The translations under genes and the position numbers were made by a program. 64,000 nt of DNA from the NCBI RefSeq assembly GCF_002155965.1, contig NZ_MUMH01000042.1, positions 53,545-117,544 of the forward strand, given 5' to 3'. This document shows positions 49,736 to 61,350 of this stretch, one piece after another. Numbering within the stretch: position 1 is the stretch's first letter; the number at the start of each line of letters is the position of its first letter. The notes beneath the pieces were generated by a model. That model did no database searches. It was not told the DNA's origin and worked only from the letters and a program-made list of their open reading frames with translations. The DNA is from Allokutzneria sp. NRRL B-24872 (lineage in GTDB: Bacteria > Actinomycetota > Actinomycetes > Mycobacteriales > Pseudonocardiaceae).

Positions 49736-52576
49736 GTGCGCCTTCGCCTGTTCTCCGCCGCCACGGCTGCCGTGGTCGCTGCCACCGTGCTCGTGCCCGG
49801 CGTGGCCGGTGCCGACGACGTCCCGGTCCTCCCGGCCGGGTTCGTCCTGACCGACCAGCGCAGCGGCCAGGAGCCGTTCGAGCTGACCGACTTCGCCCAC
49901 CTCGCCGACGGCAGCGTGCTGACGACCGGCAAGAAGGGCACCGTGGCGTGGGTCCCGACGGTCGGGGAGCCGCGCACGATCGCGACCCTGCCGACGCGCT
50001 CCAGCGGTGACCTGGGGCTGACCGGGCTCGCGCTGGCCAACGACTTCGCCACCTCGCGGCAGCTCTACCTGACGCGCGCGCTGAACGTGGGCACGGGCAA
50101 GGAACTGCGGATGAGCCGGTGGACGCTCACCTTCTCGACCGGGACAGCGCAGCAGCCCGCGCAGCCGAACGGGCTCGCCAACGAGGTCCCGCTGCTGCAG
50201 ATCCCCGGCAACACCGACATCCACGGCATCACGGGCCTGGCGGTCGGGCCGGACGACTCGATCTGGGTCTCGGTCGGCGACAGCGCGGGTGTGCGCTACT
50301 CCGAGGGCGCGACCCCGGACAACGTGGACAAGTTCGCGTTGAAGTCGCTCGAGGTCGACGAGCCCTACGGCAAGCTCTTCCGGCTCAACCCGGACGGCAG
50401 TGGCACGCAGAGCAATCCCTTCTACCAGGCCGAGAACCCGCGCTCGTGGCGGAGCAAGGTGTACGCGAGCGGCTTCCGCAGCCCGTTCCGCTTCTCGCTC
50501 GACCCGTCCTCGGGCGCCCCGGTGCTCGCCGACGTCGGGTGGGAGCGGCGCGAGGAGATCAACCTCGTCCAGCCCGGCCAGAACTACAAGTGGCCGTGCT
50601 GGGAGGGCGACATCCAGACGCCCGCCTACAGCCTGATTCCCTTGTGCGCCACCACGGTCAACACTCCGCCGCTGCTGAGCTACATCCGCAGCGAGGGCAA
50701 CGCGGTCGCGGGCGGCATCGTGTACTCCGGCACCGCCTACCCCGCCGAGTACCGGGGCGCCTACTTCTACGGCGACTACGCGCAGAAGAAGATCTGGACG
50801 CTGCGCTACAACCAGGACGGCACGCTGGTGCCCGGTTCGGTGAAGCCGCCGTTCGGCACGCAGGTCGGCGGGCCGGTGAAGTTCGGCGCGGCCAGCAACG
50901 GCGACATCGTGATCGCCGACATCTACACCGGCCAGCTGCGCAGGCTCAGCTACTCCTCGGCCAACCACGCGCCGATCGCGAAGGCCACCTCCACGACGAA
51001 GCCGTCCACCCGCGAGGTCACCTTCAACGCGAGCAAGTCCTACGACTTCGACGGCGACGCGCTGACCTACATGTGGGACTTCGGCGACGGCACCACCGGC
51101 GCGGGCATCGAAGCGACGCACACGTACGCAACCGGCCAGAACCTCCTCACCGCGAAGCTCACCGTGACGGACGCGCTCGGCAAGACGGGCACGGCGCAGC
51201 TGACCGTGGCGCCGTCCAACAACGCTCCGAAGATCACCATCACCAAGCCACCCGCGAACAAGGTCTTCGCGATCAACGAGCCGGTGCAGCTGAGCGCGAC
51301 CGCCACCGACGTCGAGGACGGCGCGCTGACGGTGACCTGGAGCAGCGACCTCGTGCACTGCCCGACCAACGCCGCGTGCCACTCGCACCCGGACGTGGGC
51401 GGGACCGGCCCGAACTTCGGCATGCCGTTCACCGACCACCCCGAGTCCCGCGTGGACATCACCGCCAAGGCCACCGACCGCTACGGCGTGACCACCACGG
51501 AGTCCTATTCGGCGCTGCCGTGGCAGCAGCGGCTCACCGTGGCCAGCAACATCCCGGCGGGCGTGCGCATCGGCTCCAACGGCGCGACGACCACCGCGCT
51601 GATGACCGTGGGCTCCGAGGTCGGCATCGAGGCGGCGGACCTGGCCTCCGACGGCGCGGCGACGTTCGCGAAGTGGACCGACGGCTCCACCGCGCGCACC
51701 CGCAACGTGATCATGGGCCAGACCGACATCACGGTCACCGCGGACTACGTGACGCCGATCGACAAGCGCTACGACGGTGATGCCGCGTTGCGCGCGCAGT
51801 TCGGCGCTCCGCTCGCGCCGGAGGTCGCCGAGGGCGGGCTGCGCTACCGCGAGTACGAGCGCGGACGGCTCTACTGGACGCCCGCTGACGGCGTGAAGGC
51901 CGTCAACGGCGCGATCCTGGCCACCTACCTGGTCAACGGCGGGCACTCGCGGCTCGGCGCGCCGACCACCGACGAGCTGCCGACGCCGGACGGGACCGGG
52001 CGCTTCAACCACTTCGCGGGCACGCCGTACAGCGGCTACGCGTCGGTGTACTGGACCCCGCAGATCGGCGCCGTGGCGATCTGGGGCGACATCCGGGGCG
52101 CGTGGGCGCGCACGGGCTGGGAAGCCGGACCGCTCGGCTACCCGATCACCAGCGAGTCCGGGACGCCCGACGGGATCGGCCGCTTCAACCACTTCAGCAA
52201 GAACGGCTCGGTCTACTGGACCTCGGAGACCGGGGCGCAGGCGATCTACGGCGACATCCGCAAGGCGTGGGAGCGCACCGGCTGGGAGGCGGGTCCGCTG
52301 GGCTACCCGACGACCGACGAGATGGGCACCCCGGACGGGCGGGGCCGCTACAACCACTTCAGCAAGGGCGGATCGGTCTACTGGACCGGAACGACCGGGG
52401 CGCACGACATCTACGGCGCGATCAAGGCGCGCTGGGCGCAGCTGGGCTGGGAGCGGTCCTACCTCGGCTACCCCACCTCCGGCGAGCTGGACGTGCCGGG
52501 CGGGCGGCGGAACCTGTTCCAGAACGGCAAGATCACCTGGGAGCGGGCGACGGGCAAGGTGACCGACTCCCGCTGA
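49736..52576 (+). CDS. Secreted sugar dehydrogenase-like protein with PKD and LGFP repeats
   Basis: 946 residues, GTG start, signal peptide ending VAGA-DDV. Residues about 30-410 are a PQQ-type glucose/sorbosone dehydrogenase beta-propeller (LGLTGLALANDF, DIHGITGLAVGPDDSIWVSVGD, ASGFRSPFRFSLDP, GGIVYSG, RGAYFYGDYAQKKIWTL). A PKD domain follows (YDFDGDALTYMWDFGDGTTGAG), then a second immunoglobulin-like region. From about 690 on there are LGFP repeats (LGAPTTDELPTPDGTGRFNHF, LGYPITSESGTPDG, LGYPTTDEMGTPDG, LGYPTSGELDVPGG). LGFP repeats are thought to anchor proteins to the arabinogalactan-containing wall. A similar N-terminal domain occurs in secreted glycan-binding proteins, so enzymatic activity is uncertain. 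Confidence 0.87.
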   Translation: MRLRLFSAATAAVVAATVLVPGVAGADDVPVLPAGFVLTDQRSGQEPFELTDFAHLADGSVLTTGKKGTVAWVPTVGEPRTIATLPTRSSGDLGLTGLALANDFATSRQLYLTRALNVGTGKELRMSRWTLTFSTGTAQQPAQPNGLANEVPLLQIPGNTDIHGITGLAVGPDDSIWVSVGDSAGVRYSEGATPDNVDKFALKSLEVDEPYGKLFRLNPDGSGTQSNPFYQAENPRSWRSKVYASGFRSPFRFSLDPSSGAPVLADVGWERREEINLVQPGQNYKWPCWEGDIQTPAYSLIPLCATTVNTPPLLSYIRSEGNAVAGGIVYSGTAYPAEYRGAYFYGDYAQKKIWTLRYNQDGTLVPGSVKPPFGTQVGGPVKFGAASNGDIVIADIYTGQLRRLSYSSANHAPIAKATSTTKPSTREVTFNASKSYDFDGDALTYMWDFGDGTTGAGIEATHTYATGQNLLTAKLTVTDALGKTGTAQLTVAPSNNAPKITITKPPANKVFAINEPVQLSATATDVEDGALTVTWSSDLVHCPTNAACHSHPDVGGTGPNFGMPFTDHPESRVDITAKATDRYGVTTTESYSALPWQQRLTVASNIPAGVRIGSNGATTTALMTVGSEVGIEAADLASDGAATFAKWTDGSTARTRNVIMGQTDITVTADYVTPIDKRYDGDAALRAQFGAPLAPEVAEGGLRYREYERGRLYWTPADGVKAVNGAILATYLVNGGHSRLGAPTTDELPTPDGTGRFNHFAGTPYSGYASVYWTPQIGAVAIWGDIRGAWARTGWEAGPLGYPITSESGTPDGIGRFNHFSKNGSVYWTSETGAQAIYGDIRKAWERTGWEAGPLGYPTTDEMGTPDGRGRYNHFSKGGSVYWTGTTGAHDIYGAIKARWAQLGWERSYLGYPTSGELDVPGGRRNLFQNGKITWERATGKVTDSR

Positions 52577-52606
52577 CGAAGACCACCTGAATGTCCTTTG
52601 TGGACA

Positions 52607-52651
52607 GACGGCGGCGACGGTGTGCAGGGCGCCGTCGCCGCCGTCTTTTTT
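52607..52651 (+). terminator. Strong intrinsic terminator
   Basis: A 14-bp stem GACGGCGGCGACGG/CCGTCGCCGCCGTC with an 11-base loop and a run of six T. Confidence 0.88.
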
Positions 52652-52703
52652 CTCCCCCGACCGCACCTATCCGAACAAGATCGAATCCCCGTACCTTGCA
52701 CGG

Positions 52704-53858
52704 ATGCATCCAGGGCTTGAGATCGCGAAGACAGTCGCGCGCATCGGCGGCCACGTCGTCCGCGAGCGCTTGACCAGTGCTCGCGCGACGAACGCGGCGG
52801 ACATCCCCGTCTCCGGCAAGGAGCTCACCACGGCGTGGCTGACCGCCGTGCTCGGCGCGGAGGTCAGCTCGTTCAGCACGGAGGACGTCAGCAGCGGGAC
52901 CTCCTCCCGCTGGCGGATCACCGTGACCTACAAGGAGACCGGGCAGCTGCCGACGGCGTTCTTCGTGAAGACCACCCGCGGCTTCAAGCAGCGGCTCACG
53001 CTGAGCCTGGCGCGCGTGCTGGACGGGGAACCGAACTTCTTCGAGCACCTGCGCCCCGAGCTGGACATCGAGGCGGCGCGCGGCTTCCACGGCGCGGCCG
53101 ATGTGGCGTCCGGGCGCTCGATCTCGTTGATGGAGGACATCGCGGCGTCGAGGGGCGCGACGTTCTGCACGCCGAAGACGCCGATCTCCCGCGCGGAGAT
53201 CGAGGACCTGCTCACCGCGATGGCGCACTGGCACGGGCGGTTCTGGGACTCCGAGGAGCTGCGCGGGCACGGCTGGCTGAAGCCGCCGAGCGGGCACTTC
53301 GACAACCTGGACCGGCTGATCGGCTTCGCCAAGCGCTGCCAGGTCGGGGCGAAGCGGGCGCGCTCGGTCATCCCCGAAGCGCTGATCCCCATGCAGGACA
53401 AGCTCTACCGCGGCCTCGAACGCTCGCTGACCATTGCCAGCGAGGGACCGCTGACGCTGCTGCACGGCGACTCGCACGTCGGCAACACCTACCGCACCTC
53501 GGCGGGGCGGATGGGCTTCACGGACTGGCAGATCGTGATGCGCGGCAGCTGGGCATTCGACTTCGCCTACACCGTCAACTCCGGGCTCGACGTCGCCGAC
53601 CGGCGGGCGTGGGGGCGGGAGCTGCTGGAGTTCTACCTGGAGCGCCTCGCCGAGGCAGGCGCTGAGGCCCCGGACGCCGACACCGCGTGGCTGGCCTACC
53701 GCAGGCAGTCGTTCTTCCCGTACTTCGTCTGGCTGGCCACGATCGGCCACAGCGCGATCCAGCCGAAGTACCAGCCCGACGAGGTCAGCCTCGGCATCAT
53801 CGAGCGCACCGGCGTCGCGCTGCTGGAGCTGGACGGCTTGGCCGCGCTCGACGAGTAG
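52704..53858 (+). CDS. Phosphotransferase-family (APH/choline-kinase-like) protein
   Basis: 384 residues from the ATG at 52704. The kinase-like fold is indicated by TSSRWRITVTYKETGQLPTAFFVKTT (ATP-site lysine), the catalytic loop LLHGDSHVGNTYRT and the metal aspartate in GFTDWQIVMRGSWAFDFAY. It resembles small-molecule kinases of the aminoglycoside phosphotransferase superfamily. The substrate is unknown, and resistance should not be assumed. Confidence 0.82.
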   Translation: MHPGLEIAKTVARIGGHVVRERLTSARATNAADIPVSGKELTTAWLTAVLGAEVSSFSTEDVSSGTSSRWRITVTYKETGQLPTAFFVKTTRGFKQRLTLSLARVLDGEPNFFEHLRPELDIEAARGFHGAADVASGRSISLMEDIAASRGATFCTPKTPISRAEIEDLLTAMAHWHGRFWDSEELRGHGWLKPPSGHFDNLDRLIGFAKRCQVGAKRARSVIPEALIPMQDKLYRGLERSLTIASEGPLTLLHGDSHVGNTYRTSAGRMGFTDWQIVMRGSWAFDFAYTVNSGLDVADRRAWGRELLEFYLERLAEAGAEAPDADTAWLAYRRQSFFPYFVWLATIGHSAIQPKYQPDEVSLGIIERTGVALLELDGLAALDE

Positions 53859-53870
53859 CACCCGGGAACG

Positions 53871-53910
53871 GCGAAACCGCCGCTCTCCGAAGGGAAAGCG
53901 GCGGTTTCGC
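53871..53910. terminator. Bidirectional terminator
   Basis: A perfect 14-bp stem GCGAAACCGCCGCT/AGCGGCGGTTTCGC between the convergent kinase-like and DPPR synthase genes. Confidence 0.8.
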
Positions 53911-53918
53911 GAGGTGGT

Positions 53919-54845
53919 TCAGAGGTAGTAGCCGACGCCGAGGAAGACGACCCAGGCGAGGCCGAGGACCTGCAACCAGCGGTCCTTGAGCACGATCTCC
54001 TCGGGCTCACCGCCGTTGCCGCTGTCCACGTCCACCGCGTAGCGCAGGATCGCGATCACGAACGGCACCATCGAGACGACCGACCAGGCGGAGCCGGAGC
54101 GCTCGCCGATCTCGAACGCCCACAGGCCGTAGGTCATGATCACCATGGCCGCGGCGATGGCCCAGACGAAGCGCAGGTAGCTGGCGGTGTAGCTCTCCAG
54201 CGACTTGCGGATCTTGGCGCCGGTGCGCTCGGCGAGGCGGATCTCCGCGTAGCGCTTGCCCGCCACCATGAACAGCGAACCGAACGCGGTGACCAGCAGG
54301 AACCACTGGGACAGCGCGATGCCGGTCGCGGCACCACCGGCGATGGCGCGCATCAGGAAGCCCGAGGCCACGATGCACATGTCGATCACCGGCTGGTGCT
54401 TCAGGCCGAAGCAGTAGCCCAGCTGCACGACCTGGTAGACCGCGATGATGATGACCAGGTTCCAGCTGGCCGTCATGGAGACGGCGAGCGAGCCGAGCAG
54501 CAGCGCCACGGCGGTGCCGAAGGCCAGCGGCACCGGGACGATGCCCGCGGCGATCGGCCGGTTGCGCTTGGTCGGGTGCGCGCGGTCGGCCTCGACGTCC
54601 TTGCTGTCGTTGACCAGGTAGATCGCGGACGCCGCCAGCGAGAACGCGACGAAGGCGATCAGCGCCTTGAACAGCACGTCGATGTTGCTGACCTGCCCCG
54701 CGGCGAAGGGCGCCGCGAGGACGAGGACGTTCTTGACCCACTGGCGCGGTCGCGCGGCCTTGATCAGACCCCTGGTGGTGCGCACCAGGCTGGGCTTGTT
54801 CTCACCTGGTTCCACGGCGGCGGTCTCCGGGGCGGAGGTGGTCAT
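53919..54845 (-). CDS. ubiA: Decaprenyl-phosphate phosphoribosyltransferase (DPPR synthase, UbiA type)
   Basis: 308 residues from the ATG at 54845; a GTG at 54851 overlapping the upstream stop is also possible. A UbiA-superfamily membrane prenyltransferase with about nine helices. KAARPRQWVKNVLVLAAPFAAG, the first acidic motif YLVNDSKDVEADRAHPTKRNRPIAAG and the second region LGYCFGLKHQPVIDMCIVASGFLMRAIAG match Rv3806c. It makes decaprenylphosphoryl-5-phosphoribose, the precursor consumed by the PAP2 phosphatase and then DprE1/DprE2. Confidence 0.93.
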   Translation of the reverse strand: MTTSAPETAAVEPGENKPSLVRTTRGLIKAARPRQWVKNVLVLAAPFAAGQVSNIDVLFKALIAFVAFSLAASAIYLVNDSKDVEADRAHPTKRNRPIAAGIVPVPLAFGTAVALLLGSLAVSMTASWNLVIIIAVYQVVQLGYCFGLKHQPVIDMCIVASGFLMRAIAGGAATGIALSQWFLLVTAFGSLFMVAGKRYAEIRLAERTGAKIRKSLESYTASYLRFVWAIAAAMVIMTYGLWAFEIGERSGSAWSVVSMVPFVIAILRYAVDVDSGNGGEPEEIVLKDRWLQVLGLAWVVFLGVGYYL

Positions 54846-54847
54846 GG

Positions 54848-55360
54848 TCACTCCGAACGTTCGGATTTGCGCAGCCAGCGGCTGACGCCGGCGCCGATCG
54901 TGGCACCGAGTACGGACCCGGCCAGCACGTCTGTCGGGTAGTGCACGCCCAGCACGAGGCGGCTGAGCAGCATCGGCGGCACCAGCAGCGGGGTGAGCCG
55001 CTTGCCGGTGAGCCCGCCGTAGATCACCGCGGCGGCCGCGGTGGAGGTGGCGTGGGAGGAGGGGAAGCTGAGCTTGCTCGGCGTCCCGACCAGGATCTCC
55101 ACGTCCGGGCTGTCCGGGCGGGGCCGCCGCACCACGCGCTTGACCGCGATCGAGGCGCCGTGCGCCGCCGCGACGCCCGCCGCGCCGACGAGCCACTGCC
55201 TGCGGCGCTTGCGGTCCACCACCGCGCCGAGCGCGCCGATGGCGAGCCAGCCCGCGGCGTGCTCGCCGAAGAACGACATCGCCTTGGCCGCCTTCACCAC
55301 GGGGGGTTTGGCGATCCGGCGCTGCACCTCGGACAGGGCGGCGGTTTCCTGCGTAGACAT
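54848..55360 (-). CDS. PAP2-family phosphatase of the arabinan-donor pathway
   Basis: 170 residues from the ATG at 55360 with GGAGAAAG upstream. The three PAP2 motifs are intact: KRVVRRPRP, FPSSHATSTAAAA and SRLVLGVHYPTDVLAG. Four to five membrane helices. Its position between glfT2 and DPPR synthase matches Rv3807c, which is thought to dephosphorylate decaprenylphosphoryl-5-phosphoribose. Confidence 0.9.
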   Translation of the reverse strand: MSTQETAALSEVQRRIAKPPVVKAAKAMSFFGEHAAGWLAIGALGAVVDRKRRRQWLVGAAGVAAAHGASIAVKRVVRRPRPDSPDVEILVGTPSKLSFPSSHATSTAAAAVIYGGLTGKRLTPLLVPPMLLSRLVLGVHYPTDVLAGSVLGATIGAGVSRWLRKSERSE

Positions 55361-55446
55361 CTTTCTCCAGCTTTCAACGTGTGAGACGCCGCGACCCGAG
55401 ACCGCGCGCTTTCCTTCTGGACGCGCGGTCCCGGGCCGGTGTTGCG

Positions 55447-57420
55447 TCAGGAGCCGAACAGCTGCTTCCACGCGTCCCGGCTGGAGAGCTGCGGCAGCGC
55501 CTGGCGGTACTCGCGCTGCACCCGCGGCCACTCCTTGGCCAGCCGCCTGTGGTTGTTCAGCGCCCGGGCCATCAGCTGCTTGAACAGCTTCGGGTCCCGG
55601 CGGCGGAAGGCGACCCCGCTGCCGTCGGCGTTGGAGACCGTCGCGCTGTCCAGCGCGCCGAGCAGGAACCAGCGTCCGGCCTGGGCCGAAACGTTGATCT
55701 GCGGGCGGTCGATGGCCTCGCGGTCGGGCTCCTTCAGGTGGTGCGCCAGGGACAGCGCGGCGCGGGCCGCGATGACCACCGGGTTCACCGGCGGCTTGAG
55801 CAGGCGCTCAGCCTTCACCGGGTCGAACGTCGGCGGCGGGAACTCCCTGGCCGAGGGCAGGATGTGCGCGTCGCTGTACTCGTTGCGGATCTTCAGGATC
55901 TCCGGGCGCTTGGTGCCCAGGGTCTCGAAGAGCTTGCCCGGGCCCTCCAGGAAGTCCTCGATCGCCTTCTGGTGCAGGGCGACCGTGGAGTACTCCATGG
56001 AGAACAGGTGCCGCAGCGAGAGCTTGAGCCCCTGCTTGAGCAGCGGCCCGCGCACGTCGTACGGGCTGTGCAGCGCGGCCATGATGAGCCGGTTCCGCAC
56101 GTGGAAGTACGCCGTCCAGTCGGTGGCGTCGTCCTTGTCCGTCCACGGCATGTGCCACACCGCGGCGCCCGGCAGCGACACGGTCGGGAAACCGTGCGCA
56201 CCCGCGCGCAGCGCGTACTCGGCGTCGTCCCACTTGATGAACAACGGGAGCGGCAGGCCGATCTCGTCGATCACCTGGCGCGGGAACAGGCACATCCACC
56301 AGCCGTTGTAGGTGCCGTGGATGCGCAGGTGCAGCTCCTCGGTCTCCCGCAGCGGCTCCTCGCCGAAGTCGTGGTCGGTGACCGCGCCGGGGGCCTTGCG
56401 CCACATCGCCGACTTGAGGTCGACGACCTCGCCGAAGCTGTGCAGCCGGGCCCGCGCCTGGAGGTTGAGCATGTGCCCGCCGACGACCACCGGGCTGGAC
56501 GCCGCACGCGCGAAGGCGTTGGCGCGCAGCACGCTGTCCGGCTCCAGCCGGATGTCGTCGTCGAGCAGCAGGATCTGCTCGCAGTCGGTGTTCTCCACGC
56601 CCTCGTAGAGCGCGCGGGTGAAGCCACCGGAACCGCCGAGGTTGGCCTGCTCGATGACCTCCAGCTTGTCCCCGAGGCGGCGGACCGCCTCCGGGTAGCC
56701 GGCCTCGTCGCGGACCTTCTTGCCGCCCTGGTCGACGACGAAGACCTTGCCGATCACGTCGAGGACCGCGGGGTCCTCGCCGAGCGCGTGCAGCGCGATG
56801 ACCGCGTCCTGCGGGCGGATCGTGCAGATGCCGACGGAGACCTTCTGCTCCGGCAGGTCCTTGTCGGTGGACCAGACGGCGTCCTTGATCTCCAGCTGGG
56901 CGTCCTCGGTGAAGACGTCGAACCAGATCCAGCCGCCGTCCTCGAAGGGCTGCAGCGAGACGTGGAACTCCAGCACGGTCCAGTTCTTGGCACCGCGAAC
57001 GGCCTTGCCCTGCAGGTGCACGATGTCGCCGCTGGGCTTGGAGCGGTAGACGTCCACCCGGCCCGTGCCGCGGACCGTCATCCGCAGCACGACGTCGCTG
57101 ACCCACGTCCACCGCTTCCAGTAGGAGGCGGGGAAGGCGTTGAAGTAGGCGGCGAAGGAGGTCTTCGTCGAGGCCGGGACCGTCACCGAGCGGCGCGAGG
57201 TGAAGTGCACCCGGTTCGAGGCGTTCGACGGCTCGTCCACGTACAGCGGACGGACGTCCAACGGGTCCTCGTCGCGCGGGAAGATCACCCGCTGGAGGAC
57301 GCGGTTGGCGGGGACCTCGCTGTTGCGTCCCCCCACGCGGACCGAGCTGACATCGCTCAGCTTGGCGTCCGGCGCGTCGTCACGCCCCTGCGCGGTCGCG
57401 GTGCTCTGCTGCTCGGCCAC
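55447..57420 (-). CDS. glfT2: Galactofuranosyltransferase GlfT2
   Basis: 657 residues, close to the mycobacterial length. An N-terminal beta-sandwich domain (residues about 30-190) precedes a GT2 domain with the metal site ILLLDDDIRLEPDSV, acceptor/catalytic residues in FIKWDDAEYALRAG, and VWHMPWTDKDD. The C-terminal helices (LNNHRRLAKEWPRVQREYRQAL) mediate membrane association in the family. It polymerises the galactan with alternating linkages. It lies six bases downstream of glf. Confidence 0.95.
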   Translation of the reverse strand: MAEQQSTATAQGRDDAPDAKLSDVSSVRVGGRNSEVPANRVLQRVIFPRDEDPLDVRPLYVDEPSNASNRVHFTSRRSVTVPASTKTSFAAYFNAFPASYWKRWTWVSDVVLRMTVRGTGRVDVYRSKPSGDIVHLQGKAVRGAKNWTVLEFHVSLQPFEDGGWIWFDVFTEDAQLEIKDAVWSTDKDLPEQKVSVGICTIRPQDAVIALHALGEDPAVLDVIGKVFVVDQGGKKVRDEAGYPEAVRRLGDKLEVIEQANLGGSGGFTRALYEGVENTDCEQILLLDDDIRLEPDSVLRANAFARAASSPVVVGGHMLNLQARARLHSFGEVVDLKSAMWRKAPGAVTDHDFGEEPLRETEELHLRIHGTYNGWWMCLFPRQVIDEIGLPLPLFIKWDDAEYALRAGAHGFPTVSLPGAAVWHMPWTDKDDATDWTAYFHVRNRLIMAALHSPYDVRGPLLKQGLKLSLRHLFSMEYSTVALHQKAIEDFLEGPGKLFETLGTKRPEILKIRNEYSDAHILPSAREFPPPTFDPVKAERLLKPPVNPVVIAARAALSLAHHLKEPDREAIDRPQINVSAQAGRWFLLGALDSATVSNADGSGVAFRRRDPKLFKQLMARALNNHRRLAKEWPRVQREYRQALPQLSSRDAWKQLFGS

Positions 57421-57426
57421 TTCTCT

Positions 57427-59121
<1,695 letters not shown>

Positions 59122-61350
59122 TCAGGAGGAGCGGCGACGGCGTTGGACGACGGTGAGGGCCAGGGCCGCCAGGAGGCCGACCACTGCGCCTCCCACGCCG
59201 ATCCAGAGGCCCGGAGGCGTCCACGTGAGCGCCAGGCGGCCGGAAGAGATGCCAGCGGGCAGGTCGACGGTCACGAGGCCGCCGGGGCCGTTGCGCACCT
59301 CGACGGGCTTGCCGTCCACGGTCGCCTTGTAGCCCGGCCAGTTCAGCCGCGCGAACGTCATGGACAGCGGGCCCTTGGCGGTTCCGCGCTCGAAGGCAAC
59401 GGATTCCTTGTGCTGGGCGGGCATCACGTCCTCGGTGACCTTCATGCCGGGCGTGGTGCGGCTGAGCCGGGCGGCTCCCCAGTCGGGCATGTCGCGCTCG
59501 CGCCGGAGCACGGTCACGTGGTCGGTGCGCTCGACGACCTTCCAGCCCTTGGGCACGTACGGCACGTCGATCAGCGCGCGCTGCACGACGATGGTGCGCA
59601 CCTTGATCAGGTCGGCGAGCACGCCGTCGGGGGTCGACGTCCACAGGTTGGAGAAGGTGTCGCCGGGGCAGTCGCGGACCTTGGCGCCGCCGTAGTCGTT
59701 GAGGCACAAGGCTTTGTGGAACGGCTTGAAGCCCATGCCGGAGTACGAGGTCGTGGTGTCCACGCCCGCGACGCGGTAGACGTTGCCGAACAGCAGGTCG
59801 CGCCACACGGCGGTGTCGGGCTCCAGGAACTGGCCCTTGCCCTTGTAGATCACGGGATCGCGGTCGGCGACCTGGACCATGGTGCCGGGGTAGCGCGCGG
59901 CGAAGGTCTTCAGCTCCGCGACGGAACTGGGGAAGCCGTAGGGCGCCACGTCGCGGTTGATCGGGAACCACACGATCTGCAGCAGCAGAGCGGCCGCCGT
60001 GCCGGCGTGCAGCACCGCGACGAGCGGACGGCTGCCGCCGCGCCGGAACAGCAGCACCGCGAGCGCGACGAGCACGCCGAGCAGCAACACCGCGACGACG
60101 TGCCACACCGCGATCTTCGGCCAGGACGAGAACGACAGGTAGGCGGTGACCGCGAGCCCACCGGCGGTGATCCACACGCGGCGGCGGAAGTGGTCGCGGC
60201 GCAGACCGGCGGAGAGCAGCACGGCGAAGAGCACCATCACCGCGAGGTAGAAGTACTCCACCAACCGCAGCGGCCAGCGGAACATCCAGAAGTTCGACGG
60301 TCCGAGCGTGGCGACCAGGTACACGCCGCCGATCACGAGCACGCCGAGCAGCTGACGCCAGCGCTGGCGCAGCACCGACCAGTCGAGCCACGCCAGCAAC
60401 GGCACCACGAACCACGCCAGGTACATGGCGGGGAAGGTCATCCGCACGGAGATCGTGGAGAACGAGTGGATGCCGGGGACGTAGCTGGGCAGGCTCGCAC
60501 TGAGGTAGTCCTGCAACGCCGGAACGAGCTGCGCGTTGTTGAACAGCTCCTTGCTGTTGCGCCAGCTGACGCCGGAGTTGCCCAGCAGCGGCAGGAACAC
60601 CAGCAGCGCGACGCCGCCGACCGTGGCGCCGAGCGCGAACAGGCGCACGATCACCTTGCGCGCACGGAACTCGATCATCAGCACGAGCAGCACGAGGCCG
60701 ACGCCGAGCAGGCCGTAGGGGTTGCCGACGGTCACGCACAGGGCGCCGAACAGGAACGGCCAGATCGTGCCGATGCGTCCGCGCGCGAGCTTGCGGGCGG
60801 CCCACCAGAAGTGCGGGACCCACGCGAAGGCCATGAGACCGGCGATCCAGATGCTGGCCTCGAAGTACAGGGTGAAGCCGGAGAACGGCAGCGCGACCGC
60901 GACGGCGGAGGCGGCCCAGCGCGAGGCCCCGTACTCGCGGGCGAGGAAGTACACGCCGAGCGCGAGGATGACCATGAACTCGGCCTTGACCACGGCGCCG
61001 GCGCTCGCCAGGTCGTCGAAGTTCGCGACGAGCAGGTAGTTGAGCAGGTTGACCGGGTTCCACACGCCGAACATGGCCTCGGCGGTGAGGTTGCCGCCGA
61101 TCCACGCCTCGGTGTCCAGCAGCAGCGGGAAGTCGCCGGACATCAGCCGCTGGCCGAGCCGGTACCACATCGGCAGGAACTGGGCCGCGCTGTCGTCCCA
61201 GTAGTAGAAGACTCGGTTGATCAGCACCGGGATCTGCGACAGCACGGCGACGAGCACCGCGACGCCGACCGGGACTCCGAAGCGCAGCAGGGGTTTGTCG
61301 TTCTTGCCGTCCACAGTGGACTGAGTGGGCGCGGGGGTGGCGGTCGTCAC
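59122..61350 (-). CDS. YfhO-like polytopic membrane glycosyltransferase
   Basis: 742 residues from a GTG overlapping the GtrA stop (GTGA). Twelve or more membrane helices. The first extracytoplasmic loop carries an acidic pair (RVFYYWDDSAAQFLPMW) typical of GT-C enzymes. The C-terminal soluble part (LSMTFARLNWPGYKATVDGKPVEVRNGPGGLVTVDLPAG) matches the YfhO beta domain. With the GtrA protein and GT2 enzyme encoded upstream it forms a CsbB/GtcA/YfhO-like set. It probably transfers a sugar from a lipid carrier to a wall polymer outside the membrane. Confidence 0.78.
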   Translation of the reverse strand: MTTATPAPTQSTVDGKNDKPLLRFGVPVGVAVLVAVLSQIPVLINRVFYYWDDSAAQFLPMWYRLGQRLMSGDFPLLLDTEAWIGGNLTAEAMFGVWNPVNLLNYLLVANFDDLASAGAVVKAEFMVILALGVYFLAREYGASRWAASAVAVALPFSGFTLYFEASIWIAGLMAFAWVPHFWWAARKLARGRIGTIWPFLFGALCVTVGNPYGLLGVGLVLLVLMIEFRARKVIVRLFALGATVGGVALLVFLPLLGNSGVSWRNSKELFNNAQLVPALQDYLSASLPSYVPGIHSFSTISVRMTFPAMYLAWFVVPLLAWLDWSVLRQRWRQLLGVLVIGGVYLVATLGPSNFWMFRWPLRLVEYFYLAVMVLFAVLLSAGLRRDHFRRRVWITAGGLAVTAYLSFSSWPKIAVWHVVAVLLLGVLVALAVLLFRRGGSRPLVAVLHAGTAAALLLQIVWFPINRDVAPYGFPSSVAELKTFAARYPGTMVQVADRDPVIYKGKGQFLEPDTAVWRDLLFGNVYRVAGVDTTTSYSGMGFKPFHKALCLNDYGGAKVRDCPGDTFSNLWTSTPDGVLADLIKVRTIVVQRALIDVPYVPKGWKVVERTDHVTVLRRERDMPDWGAARLSRTTPGMKVTEDVMPAQHKESVAFERGTAKGPLSMTFARLNWPGYKATVDGKPVEVRNGPGGLVTVDLPAGISSGRLALTWTPPGLWIGVGGAVVGLLAALALTVVQRRRRSS

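Noticed and set aside
49673..52666. A 997-codon open frame opposite the dehydrogenase/LGFP gene
   Set aside because: Antisense shadow of a gene with signal peptide and recognisable domains.
52704..53858. Aminoglycoside resistance gene
   Set aside because: Only the general kinase-like fold is supported; no specific aminoglycoside phosphotransferase signature or context was seen.
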